Shown: positions 1 to 6,303 of the stretch, piece by piece
Numbering within the stretch: position 1 is the first letter of the stretch
How the letters are laid out: the number at the start of each line of letters is the position of its first letter
Origin: Candidatus Omnitrophota bacterium
Lineage (GTDB): Bacteria; Omnitrophota; Omnitrophia; Omnitrophales; Danuiimicrobiaceae
Length of the DNA: 6,873 bases
Reading direction: 5' to 3'
Assembly: GCA_016206955.1 (NCBI GenBank)
Contig: JACQQO010000068.1
Location: forward strand, 1-6,873
Position numbers and translations under genes: made by a program
Notes under the pieces: model-generated
Database searches by the model: none
Told to the model about the DNA's origin: nothing
What the model saw: the letters and a program-made list of their open reading frames with translations, nothing else

Positions 1-921
1 GATCAATCCAATGATGGCGGAACTCCCAACGCTCACAAAAGCACACGGAGCTGTAATCGCCACAAGGCCTGCCAGGCAACCATTAAGGGTCATGCCAAGA
101 TCCGGCTTTTTTAACAAAACCCAAGACGTCAAGGTTGCGCCCAAAATTCCAGTTGCTGCCGCCATATTTGTTGTCACGCAGATATGTGAAATGAGTCCCG
201 CATCTGCTCCCATCGTGCTTCCCGGATTAAATCCAAACCAACCCAGCCAAAGGATAAAACAACCGATTGTCGCCAAAGATAAGTTATGTCCCGGAATCGC
301 ATTGATTTTGCCATTGGGACCATACTTACCGAAACGAGGACCTAAAACCAACGCACCTGCTAAAGCAGCCCACCCGCCCACCGAATGAACCACTGTTGAA
401 CCTGCAAAATCCCACATTCCGAGACCCGCAAGCCAGCCGCCGCCCCAAATCCAATGGCCGGTGACGGGATAAAGCAAACCAACGAGTAAAAAAGAAAAAA
501 GAATGAATGAGTGATACTTAATTCGCTCGGCAACGGCCCCTGAAACGATTGTCGCCGCGGTACCAGCAAATACGAGCTGGAAGAAAAATTTGGCAAGCAA
601 AGGAACGCCCGTCCAGTTAATCGCGCCGTAAACACCTTGATAGGCATCTCCAGTAGCAGGGCTATTATCTAACCCATGTAACATGAAAAGACCTTGTGAA
701 CCGAAATAAGGCGTGCCATCACCGAACATCAACCCCCAGCCAATAAACCAAAAAGCCACTGTCGAACAGGCGAAGACGATGAAATTTTTTGAAAGGATGT
801 TAACGCAATTTTTGCTTCGCGCAAAACCAGCTTCAAGACAGCCAAAACCTGCGTTCATAAAAAACACAAGCATTGCCGTGACAAGAACCCAGATCGTATC
901 TGCCATTACTTTTGGATCCAT
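1..921 (-). CDS. amt: Ammonium transporter, Amt/MEP/Rh family (3' end cut by window edge)
   Basis: This is an inner-membrane channel for ammonium/ammonia uptake; the first 307 residues are visible and the frame is open to the window edge. Full Amt proteins are usually 400-450 or more residues, so roughly a quarter to a third is missing. Comparison with E. coli AmtB places the working residues: Phe114 and Phe118 in FFFQLVFAG (Phe103/Phe107), Trp159 in IWGGGW (Trp148), Asp171 in DFAGSTVVH (Asp160), His179 (His168), and Phe231 and Ser235 in GWFGFNPGS (Phe215/Ser219). The signature VSGAVAERI is at 126-134. Residues 9-25 form the first membrane helix directly, so there is no separate cleaved signal peptide. 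The start is ATG at 921, with AAGGAG 8 nt upstream. The gene sits behind a sigma-54 promoter and next to a sigma-54 activator, so nitrogen-limited expression is likely. No P-II gene (glnK) is visible; it could lie beyond the edge. The frame has no break. Confidence 0.96.
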   Translation of the reverse strand, partial: MDPKVMADTIWVLVTAMLVFFMNAGFGCLEAGFARSKNCVNILSKNFIVFACSTVAFWFIGWGLMFGDGTPYFGSQGLFMLHGLDNSPATGDAYQGVYGAINWTGVPLLAKFFFQLVFAGTAATIVSGAVAERIKYHSFILFSFLLVGLLYPVTGHWIWGGGWLAGLGMWDFAGSTVVHSVGGWAALAGALVLGPRFGKYGPNGKINAIPGHNLSLATIGCFILWLGWFGFNPGSTMGADAGLISHICVTTNMAAATGILGATLTSWVLLKKPDLGMTLNGCLAGLVAITAPCAFVSVGSSAIIGLI

Positions 922-929
922 ATAATTTT

Positions 930-935
930 CTCCTT
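930..935 (-). promoter_or_regulatory. Ribosome-binding site of amt
   Basis: AAGGAG on the minus strand, 8 nt before the ATG at 921. It supports the chosen start of the ammonium transporter and lies inside the leader expected from the sigma-54 promoter upstream. Confidence 0.85.
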
Positions 936-967
936 CGGTAAAAAGTTGGTTACCGTAGGGGAGTTTC

Positions 968-983
968 AGCAATTGGCATGCCA
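968..983 (-). promoter_or_regulatory. Sigma-54 (RpoN) promoter of amt, -24/-12 type
   Basis: The minus strand reads TGGCATGCCAATTGCT. It fits the RpoN consensus TGGCAC-G-N4-TTGCA with exact GG-to-GC spacing and only T for C in the -24 block and T for A at the last base, both commonly tolerated. The GC of the -12 element is at 970-969, which puts transcription start near 957 and gives a leader of about 36 nt before the amt ATG at 921. The convergent evidence is strong: the gene is a nitrogen-uptake gene, the element is correctly oriented, and the gene next door encodes an RpoN-dependent activator. The first part lies in a perfect 14-bp palindrome (972-985, ATTGGCATGCCAAT), but only the minus orientation has a -12 TTGC. 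Confidence 0.88.
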
Positions 984-1070
984 ATCCGAAATTGTAAAAG
1001 CTGATAAGGAGAGATTTTTCCGGCGGGACAATTAATTCTTTTATTATCGACACACGAGCGACAAAAATTG

Positions 1071-1103
1071 AAACAAAATTGTAGAACCCTTACATTTTTG
1101 TTT
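1071..1103. promoter_or_regulatory. 13-bp inverted repeat: candidate activator site or weak terminator
   Basis: The arms at 1071-1083 and 1091-1103 pair at 12 of 13 positions around a 7-nt spacer; the inner core is TGTA-N7-TACA. The dyad starts 4 bp after the stop of the sigma-54 activator gene, and its centre (1087) is about 130 bp upstream of the inferred amt transcription start. That is a usual distance for an enhancer site of a sigma-54 activator. The spacing is one base short of the NifA site TGT-N10-ACA, so this is not a standard NifA box. The alternative reading is a terminator for the upstream operon: the RNA hairpin is A+U-rich with only two G-C pairs and is followed by a loose U-rich stretch, so it would be weak. 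Both roles could apply. Confidence 0.5.
1073..1086 (+). repeat. 14-bp direct repeat, copy 1 (ACAAAATTGTAGAA)
   Basis: An exact 14-base match to 3546-3559, in the same orientation. The two copies lie in the two intergenic gaps flanking the lpxI-activator pair. Here it forms most of the left arm of the dyad at 1071-1103. Confidence 0.6.
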
Positions 1104-1107
1104 TCGC

Positions 1108-2664
1108 TCACCTTATATAGAGTAATCGATATTGCTTGACCTTGTATCCCAGAATTCTTTCCGTAATCCCGAGCAGTCTGGCAGCTTTCCTTTTATTGCC
1201 GCTCGACTTCTTAAGGGCCGACAAAAGAAGTTGCTTTTCCAAATTTTCAATCGCCTGCGGCAGATTCTGAACTCCGTCATTTTGAGCTACCAAAGCGTCG
1301 TCCGCTGGCTTTGTGATATGTGCTTGCAAATCGAATGGGAAATGTTCCCTTCCGACCACCTCTTCTTTGCACATCACCACAGCCCGTTCAATGGCGTTTT
1401 CCACTTCTCTCACATTGCCCGGCCAAGAATAATTCATGAGGTATTCCCAAGCTTCATCTGATACCCGTTTAATTTGCTTGCCATTCTCCTCGTTGGCTTT
1501 CCTCAAGAAATGTTGAACCAGAAGCGGCAAATCTTCTTTGCGTTCTCTTAAGGGAGGAAGGAAAACGGGAATCACATTCAGCCGATAATAAAGATCTTCG
1601 CGGAACTTACCTTCTCGAACTTCGCGCTCCAAATCCTTGTTGGTTGCTACAATCAACCTGATATCGACATGAATCGTTTCCACCCCTCCAAGCCTTTCAA
1701 ACTCTTTTTCCTGCAACACACGCAAAAGTTTAACCTGCGTTGAAAGCGGAATATCTCCGATCTCATCCAAGAAAAGGGTGCCCGTATGGGCAAGTTCAAA
1801 ACGGCCACATTTCATGGCCGAGGCTCCCGTAAAAGCTCCTTTTTCGTATCCGAAAAGTTCACTTTCCAAAAGGGTTTCAGGAAGCGCGGCACACGAAACT
1901 TTGATGAAAGGTTTGTCCGCGCGCTCGCTCCGGTAATGAATCGCCTTCGCCACCAGTTCCTTGCCCGTACCGCTTTCTCCGCGAAGCATCACCGTTGCTT
2001 TTGTGGTGGAAACAAGATCAATGGAAGAATACACATCAATCATCCGCTTGCTTTCACCGACGATATTAACCGGGTGAAATTTTTTCTTCAGTTCGCTTTT
2101 CAGCCGAATATTCTCTGAGGTAAGCGACTCTTTTTCTTTTTCGACGAGCTCATGAATCCGAACTGCCTGCGCAATCATGGAACTGATGATCGTAAGCAAT
2201 TTCACATCTTCATCAAAAGAAATGTCTTCGCGAAAAAGCCGGTCCACACTCAGCGCCCCGATGGTTTTGTCCTCTAATTTGATAGGAACGCAGATAAATG
2301 CAATGTTGGATTTGGTTAAATCGCGGGATCGGGTCCGGTTTAAAAAGAGGGGTTCTTTGCCTACATTTGGTACGACAATGGGCTCACCCGCCGCGACTAC
2401 TTTTCCGGTAATTCCTTCGCCAATTTTGTAACGGCCGCGCCTGATTTCATCCAAATCAAGCCCGCAAGCCACTTCAATGGAAAGCTCGCCGGTTTGACGG
2501 TCCAGAAGTGTCAGCGTCCCACGATCCATTTTCAAGTTTTCGTGAAGAAGATTAAGAATATTCTGCATCACGGTCGTTAAATCCAAAGATGAAGAAATGG
2601 CCTTCGAAATTTCAGTCAGAGCGAACAACTCTTTCGCTTGCTGTCTTGGATCAGAGGGGCTCAT
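1108..2664 (-). CDS. NifA-like sigma-54-dependent transcriptional activator (GAF-AAA+-Fis HTH)
   Basis: A 518-residue enhancer-binding protein that would bind upstream DNA and use ATP to open RpoN promoters. An N-terminal GAF domain (about 12-172) contains GRYKIGEGITGKV, FLNR and FICVPIKL, the pattern seen in NifA-type GAF domains. A short helical linker (172-195) follows. The AAA+ domain (about 200-430) has Walker A GESGTGKE (229-236), the sigma-54 contact loop GAFTGA (276-281), Walker B GTLFLDE (295-301), the arginine-finger region FREDLYYRLN (354-363) and sensor II WPGNVRE (414-420). The C-terminal Fis-type helix-turn-helix (about 485-515) reads KAARLLGITERILGYKVKQY, close to NifA. The cysteine motif of oxygen-sensitive NifA proteins between AAA+ and HTH is absent. 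The ATG is 8 nt after the lpxI stop, so co-transcription is likely. The most obvious target is the amt promoter downstream. The GAF ligand is unknown; 2-oxoglutarate is a family-based guess. No nif gene is present, so I do not call it nifA. Confidence 0.93.
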   Translation of the reverse strand: MSPSDPRQQAKELFALTEISKAISSSLDLTTVMQNILNLLHENLKMDRGTLTLLDRQTGELSIEVACGLDLDEIRRGRYKIGEGITGKVVAAGEPIVVPNVGKEPLFLNRTRSRDLTKSNIAFICVPIKLEDKTIGALSVDRLFREDISFDEDVKLLTIISSMIAQAVRIHELVEKEKESLTSENIRLKSELKKKFHPVNIVGESKRMIDVYSSIDLVSTTKATVMLRGESGTGKELVAKAIHYRSERADKPFIKVSCAALPETLLESELFGYEKGAFTGASAMKCGRFELAHTGTLFLDEIGDIPLSTQVKLLRVLQEKEFERLGGVETIHVDIRLIVATNKDLEREVREGKFREDLYYRLNVIPVFLPPLRERKEDLPLLVQHFLRKANEENGKQIKRVSDEAWEYLMNYSWPGNVREVENAIERAVVMCKEEVVGREHFPFDLQAHITKPADDALVAQNDGVQNLPQAIENLEKQLLLSALKKSSGNKRKAARLLGITERILGYKVKQYRLLYIR

Positions 2665-2672
2665 GGAAATAA

Positions 2673-3485
2673 TTACTCCTTCGCGACAATTGCAATCTTG
2701 TGCTCGTTGGCTTTCTCAACCAAGCGCTTTCGTTCCAAAACGATGGTCTTGCCCGCTTCAAAAGCCAAAACCCGCGCTCTTGCTTGAATCATAGCCTCCA
2801 AAGTAGCTAATCCGATTGTCGGAACATCAAAACGCATATCCTGATTCGGTTTCGCCACTTTTACGACAACGACATCACCGGACCCTAAGGCCCCGCCGCG
2901 GCGAATAGCTTCATCGGTTCCTTCAATGGCTTCGATAGCTAAAACCGCTTTATTTTTCACGACTACCGTCTGTCCGATATCCAACTTTCCCATCTCCTTA
3001 GCCAGCTTCCAGCCGAATTCAATATCATCAAGTTCAGCTTTTGTAGGTTTACGGGCGGTGAGAATTCCTTTCTTGGGAAGCGCTTCCTCGCTTAAGAATG
3101 CGGTTGAATTTAAAATTTCAATTCCCTGCGATTTCAAATGATCTGCAATTCCGCCGAGAAGTGAATCGTCCGAGTGATTTTTAGCTTTCGCTAGGACTTT
3201 TATCATTTCCAAATCGGGTCTCACATCGCCGCGAAATAAATTGGTCTTTGTAATTTTTCCGGCCATGATCGCTTGCCGAGCGCCTTCAGCTTTGAAGAAT
3301 TTAATTATTTTTCCAAGTTGGCCCAAGCGGATCCAACAAACCCGATCTGTTTGCCGAGCTGCCAAAGGATCGGTTTCTCCCTCGATGGCACAAAGCGCGA
3401 CGCGATAGCCGGCCTGCTTTGCTTCCTTTAAGACAAGGGTGGGCAAAAAACCGTTTCCTGTAATGAGTCCGAGTGTTTGATTCAT
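2673..3485 (-). CDS. lpxI: LpxI, UDP-2,3-diacylglucosamine pyrophosphatase
   Basis: LpxI hydrolyses UDP-2,3-diacylglucosamine to lipid X (2,3-diacylglucosamine 1-phosphate) and UMP, the fourth step of lipid A synthesis, in the cytoplasm. It replaces the unrelated LpxH or LpxG in lineages that lack those. The 270-residue length is normal. The N-terminal LGLITGNGFLP (5-15) is the glycine-rich start of the family's first domain. AGKITKTNLFRG (75-86) and DDSLLGG (106-112) follow. The C-terminal domain carries VVKNKAVLAIEAIEGTDEAI (175-194) and DMRFDVPTIG (216-225), whose Asp220 appears to correspond to the catalytic metal-site aspartate known from Caulobacter LpxI (Asp225). The start is ATG at 3485; no start codon lies in frame just upstream and the N-terminus matches the family. 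It lacks a well-spaced Shine-Dalgarno: the only GGAGG is 17 nt upstream, inside a potential hairpin. The gene follows lpxA after 126 bp and precedes the sigma-54 activator by 8 nt. Confidence 0.93.
   Translation of the reverse strand: MNQTLGLITGNGFLPTLVLKEAKQAGYRVALCAIEGETDPLAARQTDRVCWIRLGQLGKIIKFFKAEGARQAIMAGKITKTNLFRGDVRPDLEMIKVLAKAKNHSDDSLLGGIADHLKSQGIEILNSTAFLSEEALPKKGILTARKPTKAELDDIEFGWKLAKEMGKLDIGQTVVVKNKAVLAIEAIEGTDEAIRRGGALGSGDVVVVKVAKPNQDMRFDVPTIGLATLEAMIQARARVLAFEAGKTIVLERKRLVEKANEHKIAIVAKE
2676..2681 (-). promoter_or_regulatory. Ribosome-binding site of the sigma-54 activator
   Basis: AAGGAG formed by the last two sense codons of lpxI (AAG GAG), 11 nt before the activator ATG at 2664. 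Because the site lies inside the upstream reading frame, translation of the two genes is probably linked. This supports placing the activator in the lipid A operon. Confidence 0.75.
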
Positions 3486-3493
3486 AAAGACAA

Positions 3494-3521
3494 GTAGAGA
3501 AGCCTCCCGAGGCAGGTCTAC
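3494..3521 (-). promoter_or_regulatory. Imperfect hairpin A in the lpxI leader, holding the only GGAGG
   Basis: On the minus strand this reads GTAGA, three unpaired bases, GCCTC-GG-GAGGC, three unpaired bases, TCTAC. It forms two 5-bp stems separated by a 3x3 internal loop, ending 8 nt before the lpxI ATG. The top loop would open by at least one pair, because two loop bases are too few. The 3' arm contains GGAGG (3507-3503), the only Shine-Dalgarno-like sequence ahead of lpxI. No U-tract follows, so it is not an intrinsic terminator. Its 5' strand GTAGA also belongs to the competing dyad at 3517-3558. Function is inferred from base pairing alone. Confidence 0.4.
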
Positions 3522-3558
3522 AAATTTGTTAATTGTACCATAGATACAAAATTGTAGA
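3517..3558. promoter_or_regulatory. 13-bp inverted repeat B upstream of lpxI
   Basis: Arms at 3517-3529 and 3546-3558 match at 12 of 13 positions around a 16-nt spacer. The right arm carries ACAAAATTGTAGA, shared with the dyad before amt. The region also contains a TGTA-N7-TACA core (3534-3548) of the same spacing as the one at 1080-1094, and a perfect palindrome ACAAATTTGT (3520-3529). It could be a DNA-binding site or an RNA stem in an lpxA-lpxI read-through transcript. On the minus strand a -10-like TACAAT lies in the spacer, but no convincing -35 box accompanies it, so I do not call a promoter. Confidence 0.42.
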
Positions 3559-3559
3559 A
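3546..3559 (+). repeat. 14-bp direct repeat, copy 2 (ACAAAATTGTAGAA)
   Basis: Identical over 14 bases to 1073-1086 and in the same orientation. It lies upstream of lpxI, so the two copies bracket the lpxI-activator unit. It forms the right arm of the dyad at 3517-3558. Confidence 0.6.
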
Positions 3560-3611
3560 GAAGAAAAATGAGGCTTACGTAGGGCTATAGCTGCAAGTCT
3601 TTTAATTTGAG

Positions 3612-4403
3612 TCAGTTACAAATCCCGCGCTCGGAGTTCTCGAGGAACTTGATCAGCCGTATGACGGCAGGCGAAGTTTGGAGTTCGTTTTTGAGAATCT
3701 GGATGGCGTTTTTTGTAGAAAGGCGGTATCGAAAGATGATTTTGAAGGCACGCTTTAAAAGGAGTCTTTCTTCCTTAGAAACACCGGCTCGTTCCATCCC
3801 GACCACATTAAGCCCATAGGCTTTTGCCGGATGTCCATCCACCATCACATAAGGCGGAATATCCTGAACTGCCTTTGAGTTCCCTCCCATAATGGACAAA
3901 TATCCAATGCGGACAAATTGATGAACGCCGGAAAGTCCTCCAATCACAGCGCGATCTTCTACAACCACATGGCCGGCCAACGTTCCGGCATTTGCGATGA
4001 TCGTCTTATTTCCAATCACACAATTGTGAGCCACATGAGCATAAGCCATGATCAAATTGTCATCACCGATTACGGTTTCGGACCCATCTTCGGTTCCAGG
4101 ATTAACGGTCACATATTCCCTAATTTTGTTTCGATCACCGATTCTAAGATAAGTTACGCCACCTTGATATTTTTTATCCTGTGTAACACTGCCAATCACT
4201 GCCCCGGTAAAAATCTGATTTTCTTTGCCAACGGTGGTATGCCCTTCAATGGTCGCACGCGCACCGATCACAGTCCCCTCACCGATGGAAACGTTTGCTT
4301 CAATGATCGAATAAGGACCAACCGTCACACCGGCACCCAAATCAGCTTCGGGATCGACGATCGCGGTGGGATGGATAAATGGCTTATGAGTCTCGACGCT
4401 CAT
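3612..4403 (-). CDS. lpxA: LpxA, UDP-N-acetylglucosamine O-acyltransferase
   Basis: LpxA transfers a 3-hydroxyacyl chain from acyl carrier protein to the 3-OH of UDP-GlcNAc, the first and reversible step of lipid A synthesis, in the cytoplasm as a homotrimer. The 263 residues are the standard length. Residues 10-190 are hexapeptide repeats forming a left-handed beta-helix (for example [35 protein letters not shown]). The catalytic histidine is His126 in [12 protein letters not shown] (His125 in E. coli). GGLSGVHQF (155-163) and [19 protein letters not shown] (181-199) are family signatures. The helical C-terminal domain (about 200-263) has KRAFKIIFR. Gly173-Gly174 lie where E. coli has its acyl-length residue Gly173, so a long (about C14) donor is possible, but this is inference. 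The ATG overlaps the stop of the LpxC-FabZ gene (ATGA), with GGAGG 7 nt upstream. FabZ acts on 3-hydroxyacyl-ACP, so the two genes control the same donor pool. Confidence 0.97.
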   Translation of the reverse strand: MSVETHKPFIHPTAIVDPEADLGAGVTVGPYSIIEANVSIGEGTVIGARATIEGHTTVGKENQIFTGAVIGSVTQDKKYQGGVTYLRIGDRNKIREYVTVNPGTEDGSETVIGDDNLIMAYAHVAHNCVIGNKTIIANAGTLAGHVVVEDRAVIGGLSGVHQFVRIGYLSIMGGNSKAVQDIPPYVMVDGHPAKAYGLNVVGMERAGVSKEERLLLKRAFKIIFRYRLSTKNAIQILKNELQTSPAVIRLIKFLENSERGICN

Positions 4404-5728
4404 GAACCAGCCTCCACCAACGCAAACTTAACTTCCGCTTCACAAACGAGCTTATCTTCCACGTAGGCTTTCCCTCGGCATTGGCCTGTTTTGGAGCGAA
4501 TCTTAATCACTTCCGCTTCCAGGCGAAGCTGATCCCCGGGATGAACAGGTTGGCGAAACTTCACTCCCTCAATCGTCATAAAGTAAGCCAGCTTTCCCCG
4601 ATTTTCAGGACGACTCAGCATCAAGACACCGCCCACTTGAGCCAAAGCTTCCAAAATTAAAACGCCCGGCATCACTGGGTGGCCCGGAAAATGGCCTTGA
4701 AAATAAGATTCGTTAATGCTCACATTCTTGATTCCAACTGCCTTTACCCCAGGCACGAGATCGACAATTCGATCGATCAAAAGAAAAGGATAACGATGGG
4801 GAATAATTTTTTGAATCTCATTGATATCAAGCTCTCGGGACCCGCGATTTGGCTGTTGTTTCGGCATAGAAACTTTACTCCCTTGCTGACTGTGGTTGAA
4901 GGTGGCTAGCAACTTGGCAACGAGCTTCATATTCTGCTTATGACCGCTTCGGCATGCAATAAGATGGGCCCTCAAGGGACGTCCGGTTAGGTAAAGATCT
5001 CCCAAAAGGTCTGTTACTTTGTGCCGGCATGCTTCATCCGGAAAGCGAAGCGTATTTCTAATCGGCAAATCATTTTCAAAGACAAGGGTGTTTTCCCAAT
5101 CAGCGCCTTGTCCAAAACCTTGCGACTGTAAAAGTAAGGCTTCTTCTTTGAGACAAAACGTCCTCGCAGGCGCCAGTTCCCGCTCAAACACCTCGGGCGT
5201 CACCACGGAACTAAAAAATTGATCATGCAAATCTCGATGCTGATAACTGAGTGAGTAAGATAATTTTAATCCTTCCCGGTAAGGAAGCACAACCAAAGAT
5301 TGCTTCCCTTCATCTAGATAAATCGGTTCAGTCACATATAAGTACTCGCGCGGCTCAACCTGTGATACGAGGCCTGCTGCAAGAATTTTTTCAACAAAAC
5401 ATTTCGCGCTGCCGTCGAAACCCGGAATTTCCTCACCCTTCACTTCAACCACGGCATTATCGATTCCAAGCCCATGAAACGTCGCCATGAGATGTTCAAT
5501 CGTGCGAATCCGGACGCTTCCGTTTCCAAGTGAAGTTTGCCGTTCTTCTTCCAGACAGATCGATTCTATCGTTGCAGGAAATGTCGTTCGGCTTTCTCCG
5601 TCGATATGAACAAAGATGATACCCCGATTTGCTTCCGCAGGTTTCACTATCACTTCAGTATCGGAGCCGGTATGAAGCCCTCGGCCGCGAAATTCAACTT
5701 CTTTACGAAGCGTTTTTTGTGGTTCCAT
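4400..5728 (-). CDS. lpxC-fabZ: Bifunctional LpxC deacetylase / FabZ 3-hydroxyacyl-ACP dehydratase
   Basis: This is one 442-residue frame with two enzymes. Residues 1-277 are LpxC, the zinc amidase that removes acetate from UDP-3-O-acyl-GlcNAc, the committed step of lipid A synthesis. Glu78 and His79 lie in [12 protein letters not shown], zinc ligands His236 and Asp240 in [11 protein letters not shown], and catalytic His263 in SGHKQN; all match E. coli Glu78, His79, His238, Asp242 and His265. Residues 300-442 are FabZ, which dehydrates 3-hydroxyacyl-ACP in fatty acid elongation. The hot-dog signature is [11 protein letters not shown] (311-321) and the catalytic pair is His346 ([12 protein letters not shown]) and Glu360 (ILEALAQ). 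A 23-residue polar linker joins them. Such fusions are known, chiefly in Bacteroidetes and related groups. Both active sites look intact. The ATG at 5728 fits the family N-terminus (GRGLHTG at 15-21), but no Shine-Dalgarno is visible before it. The gene lies 32 nt after skp and overlaps lpxA by 4 bp. An internal start at residue 288 could also yield free FabZ. Confidence 0.96.
   Translation of the reverse strand: MEPQKTLRKEVEFRGRGLHTGSDTEVIVKPAEANRGIIFVHIDGESRTTFPATIESICLEEERQTSLGNGSVRIRTIEHLMATFHGLGIDNAVVEVKGEEIPGFDGSAKCFVEKILAAGLVSQVEPREYLYVTEPIYLDEGKQSLVVLPYREGLKLSYSLSYQHRDLHDQFFSSVVTPEVFERELAPARTFCLKEEALLLQSQGFGQGADWENTLVFENDLPIRNTLRFPDEACRHKVTDLLGDLYLTGRPLRAHLIACRSGHKQNMKLVAKLLATFNHSQQGSKVSMPKQQPNRGSRELDINEIQKIIPHRYPFLLIDRIVDLVPGVKAVGIKNVSINESYFQGHFPGHPVMPGVLILEALAQVGGVLMLSRPENRGKLAYFMTIEGVKFRQPVHPGDQLRLEAEVIKIRSKTGQCRGKAYVEDKLVCEAEVKFALVEAGS
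4411..4415 (-). promoter_or_regulatory. Ribosome-binding site of lpxA
   Basis: GGAGG inside the last codons of the LpxC-FabZ frame, 7 nt before the lpxA ATG at 4403. Together with the 4-bp ATGA overlap it points to translational coupling. Confidence 0.75.
4865..4884 (-). promoter_or_regulatory. Internal ribosome-binding site and ATG at the LpxC/FabZ junction
   Basis: AAGGGAG (4884-4878) lies 10 nt before an in-frame ATG (4867-4865), which is Met288 in the linker of the fusion. Starting there gives a 155-residue protein (4400-4867), a usual length for stand-alone FabZ, with the whole hot-dog domain intact. It may be a working internal start or a relic of the separate fabZ gene from before the fusion. 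Only the positions and spacing are seen; use of this start is inference. Confidence 0.5.
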
Positions 5729-5760
5729 ATATAATTAAACGGAAAATCAGATCTAATCTT

Positions 5761-6297
5761 TTAGCGCTTTTTTTTCCTATAATTATCGTTCAACTCTTTT
5801 AAGATATCTGGGGTGACATCAAATTGCTTGTTCTTATAAAGGAGTGCTCGATCATTGAAAATCAGGTCGTATCCTTTACGTTCCCCGTACTGGTTCATCA
5901 CATTCTCAATATCTTGAAACACTTCCCGAACGGCTTTATTGCGCTTTTCTCCTAAGGTTTTGCTGACTTCGCTCTCAAAATTTTCGAGTTCCTTTATTTT
6001 AGCGTCAATCGCAGCTTGTTTTTCCCGCCGGGCATCTTCAGACAAAAGCGCCTGTTCGTCCCTTAAACGGCGGATTTCATGCACAATCGCATCCCGCTCT
6101 TCCTGCTTAAGACGGCCTTCCGTCTGAAATTCCTGATCATGTTTTTTTGTTTTTTCATATTCATCAAAAATCTTTCCGATATCCACGGTCGCAAACTTTT
6201 CCTTTGCTGCGGCGGACGAAAACTTGGAAAAGCCAATTAAAAAAACAATTATCAAGCCCAAAGGCAACCAGAACTTCCTTGCTCCACTCTTGATCAT
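5761..6297 (-). CDS. skp: Skp/OmpH family periplasmic chaperone
   Basis: Skp holds unfolded outer-membrane proteins in the periplasm and hands them to the BAM complex; it works as a trimer with long helical arms. The 178-residue product has a signal peptide: basic start (Lys3, Arg7, Lys8), hydrophobic core FWLPLGLIIVFLIGF (9-23), and probable cleavage after Ala31 in SSAAA-KEK. The mature start KFATVDIGKIFDEYEK (34-49) is the family's first strand and helix. Residues 45-135 are a long charged coiled coil, and GYDLIFNDRALLY (142-154) with VTPDILKELN (161-170) is the typical C-terminal strand and end. I chose ATG 6297 because AAAGGAG lies 6 nt upstream. A TTG at 6315 would add six residues, but the Shine-Dalgarno would then lie inside the gene. 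It follows bamA by 48 nt, the standard order. Sequence similarity in this family is low, so the call rests on architecture plus context. Confidence 0.92.
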   Translation of the reverse strand: MIKSGARKFWLPLGLIIVFLIGFSKFSSAAAKEKFATVDIGKIFDEYEKTKKHDQEFQTEGRLKQEERDAIVHEIRRLRDEQALLSEDARREKQAAIDAKIKELENFESEVSKTLGEKRNKAVREVFQDIENVMNQYGERKGYDLIFNDRALLYKNKQFDVTPDILKELNDNYRKKKR

Positions 6298-6303
6298 CAC
6301 AAA

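Noticed and set aside
11..388. 125-codon plus-strand frame at the left edge
   Set aside because: It is antisense to the ammonium transporter, whose own frame is continuous across this region and fully family-like.
360..647. 95-codon minus-strand frame that could suggest a frameshift in amt
   Set aside because: It is in a different frame from amt. The amt frame reads through without interruption over 307 codons, including DFAGSTVVHSVGGWAALAGA across the suspect spot.
972..985. Perfect palindrome ATTGGCATGCCAAT as a stand-alone operator or a divergent sigma-54 promoter
   Set aside because: It overlaps the -24 element of the amt promoter, which explains most of it. The plus-strand reading lacks a -12 TTGC and has no gene to serve.
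1080..1094. Standard NifA upstream site
   Set aside because: The spacing is TGT-N9-ACA, not TGT-N10-ACA, so it is reported only as a candidate dyad.
1108..2664. Calling the activator nifA
   Set aside because: Its GAF and HTH are NifA-like, but no nitrogenase gene is visible, the redox cysteine motif is missing and similar GAF-AAA+-Fis regulators control other genes.
3579..3611. Terminator after lpxA
   Set aside because: A T-rich stretch follows on the minus strand, but I found no stable G+C-rich stem before it; GCTATAGC is only an 8-bp palindrome without a loop.
3918..4466. 182-codon open frame on the plus strand opposite lpxA
   Set aside because: It is antisense to an lpxA gene with all catalytic motifs, and its translation shows no recognisable domain; a mirror of the hexapeptide-repeat codon pattern.
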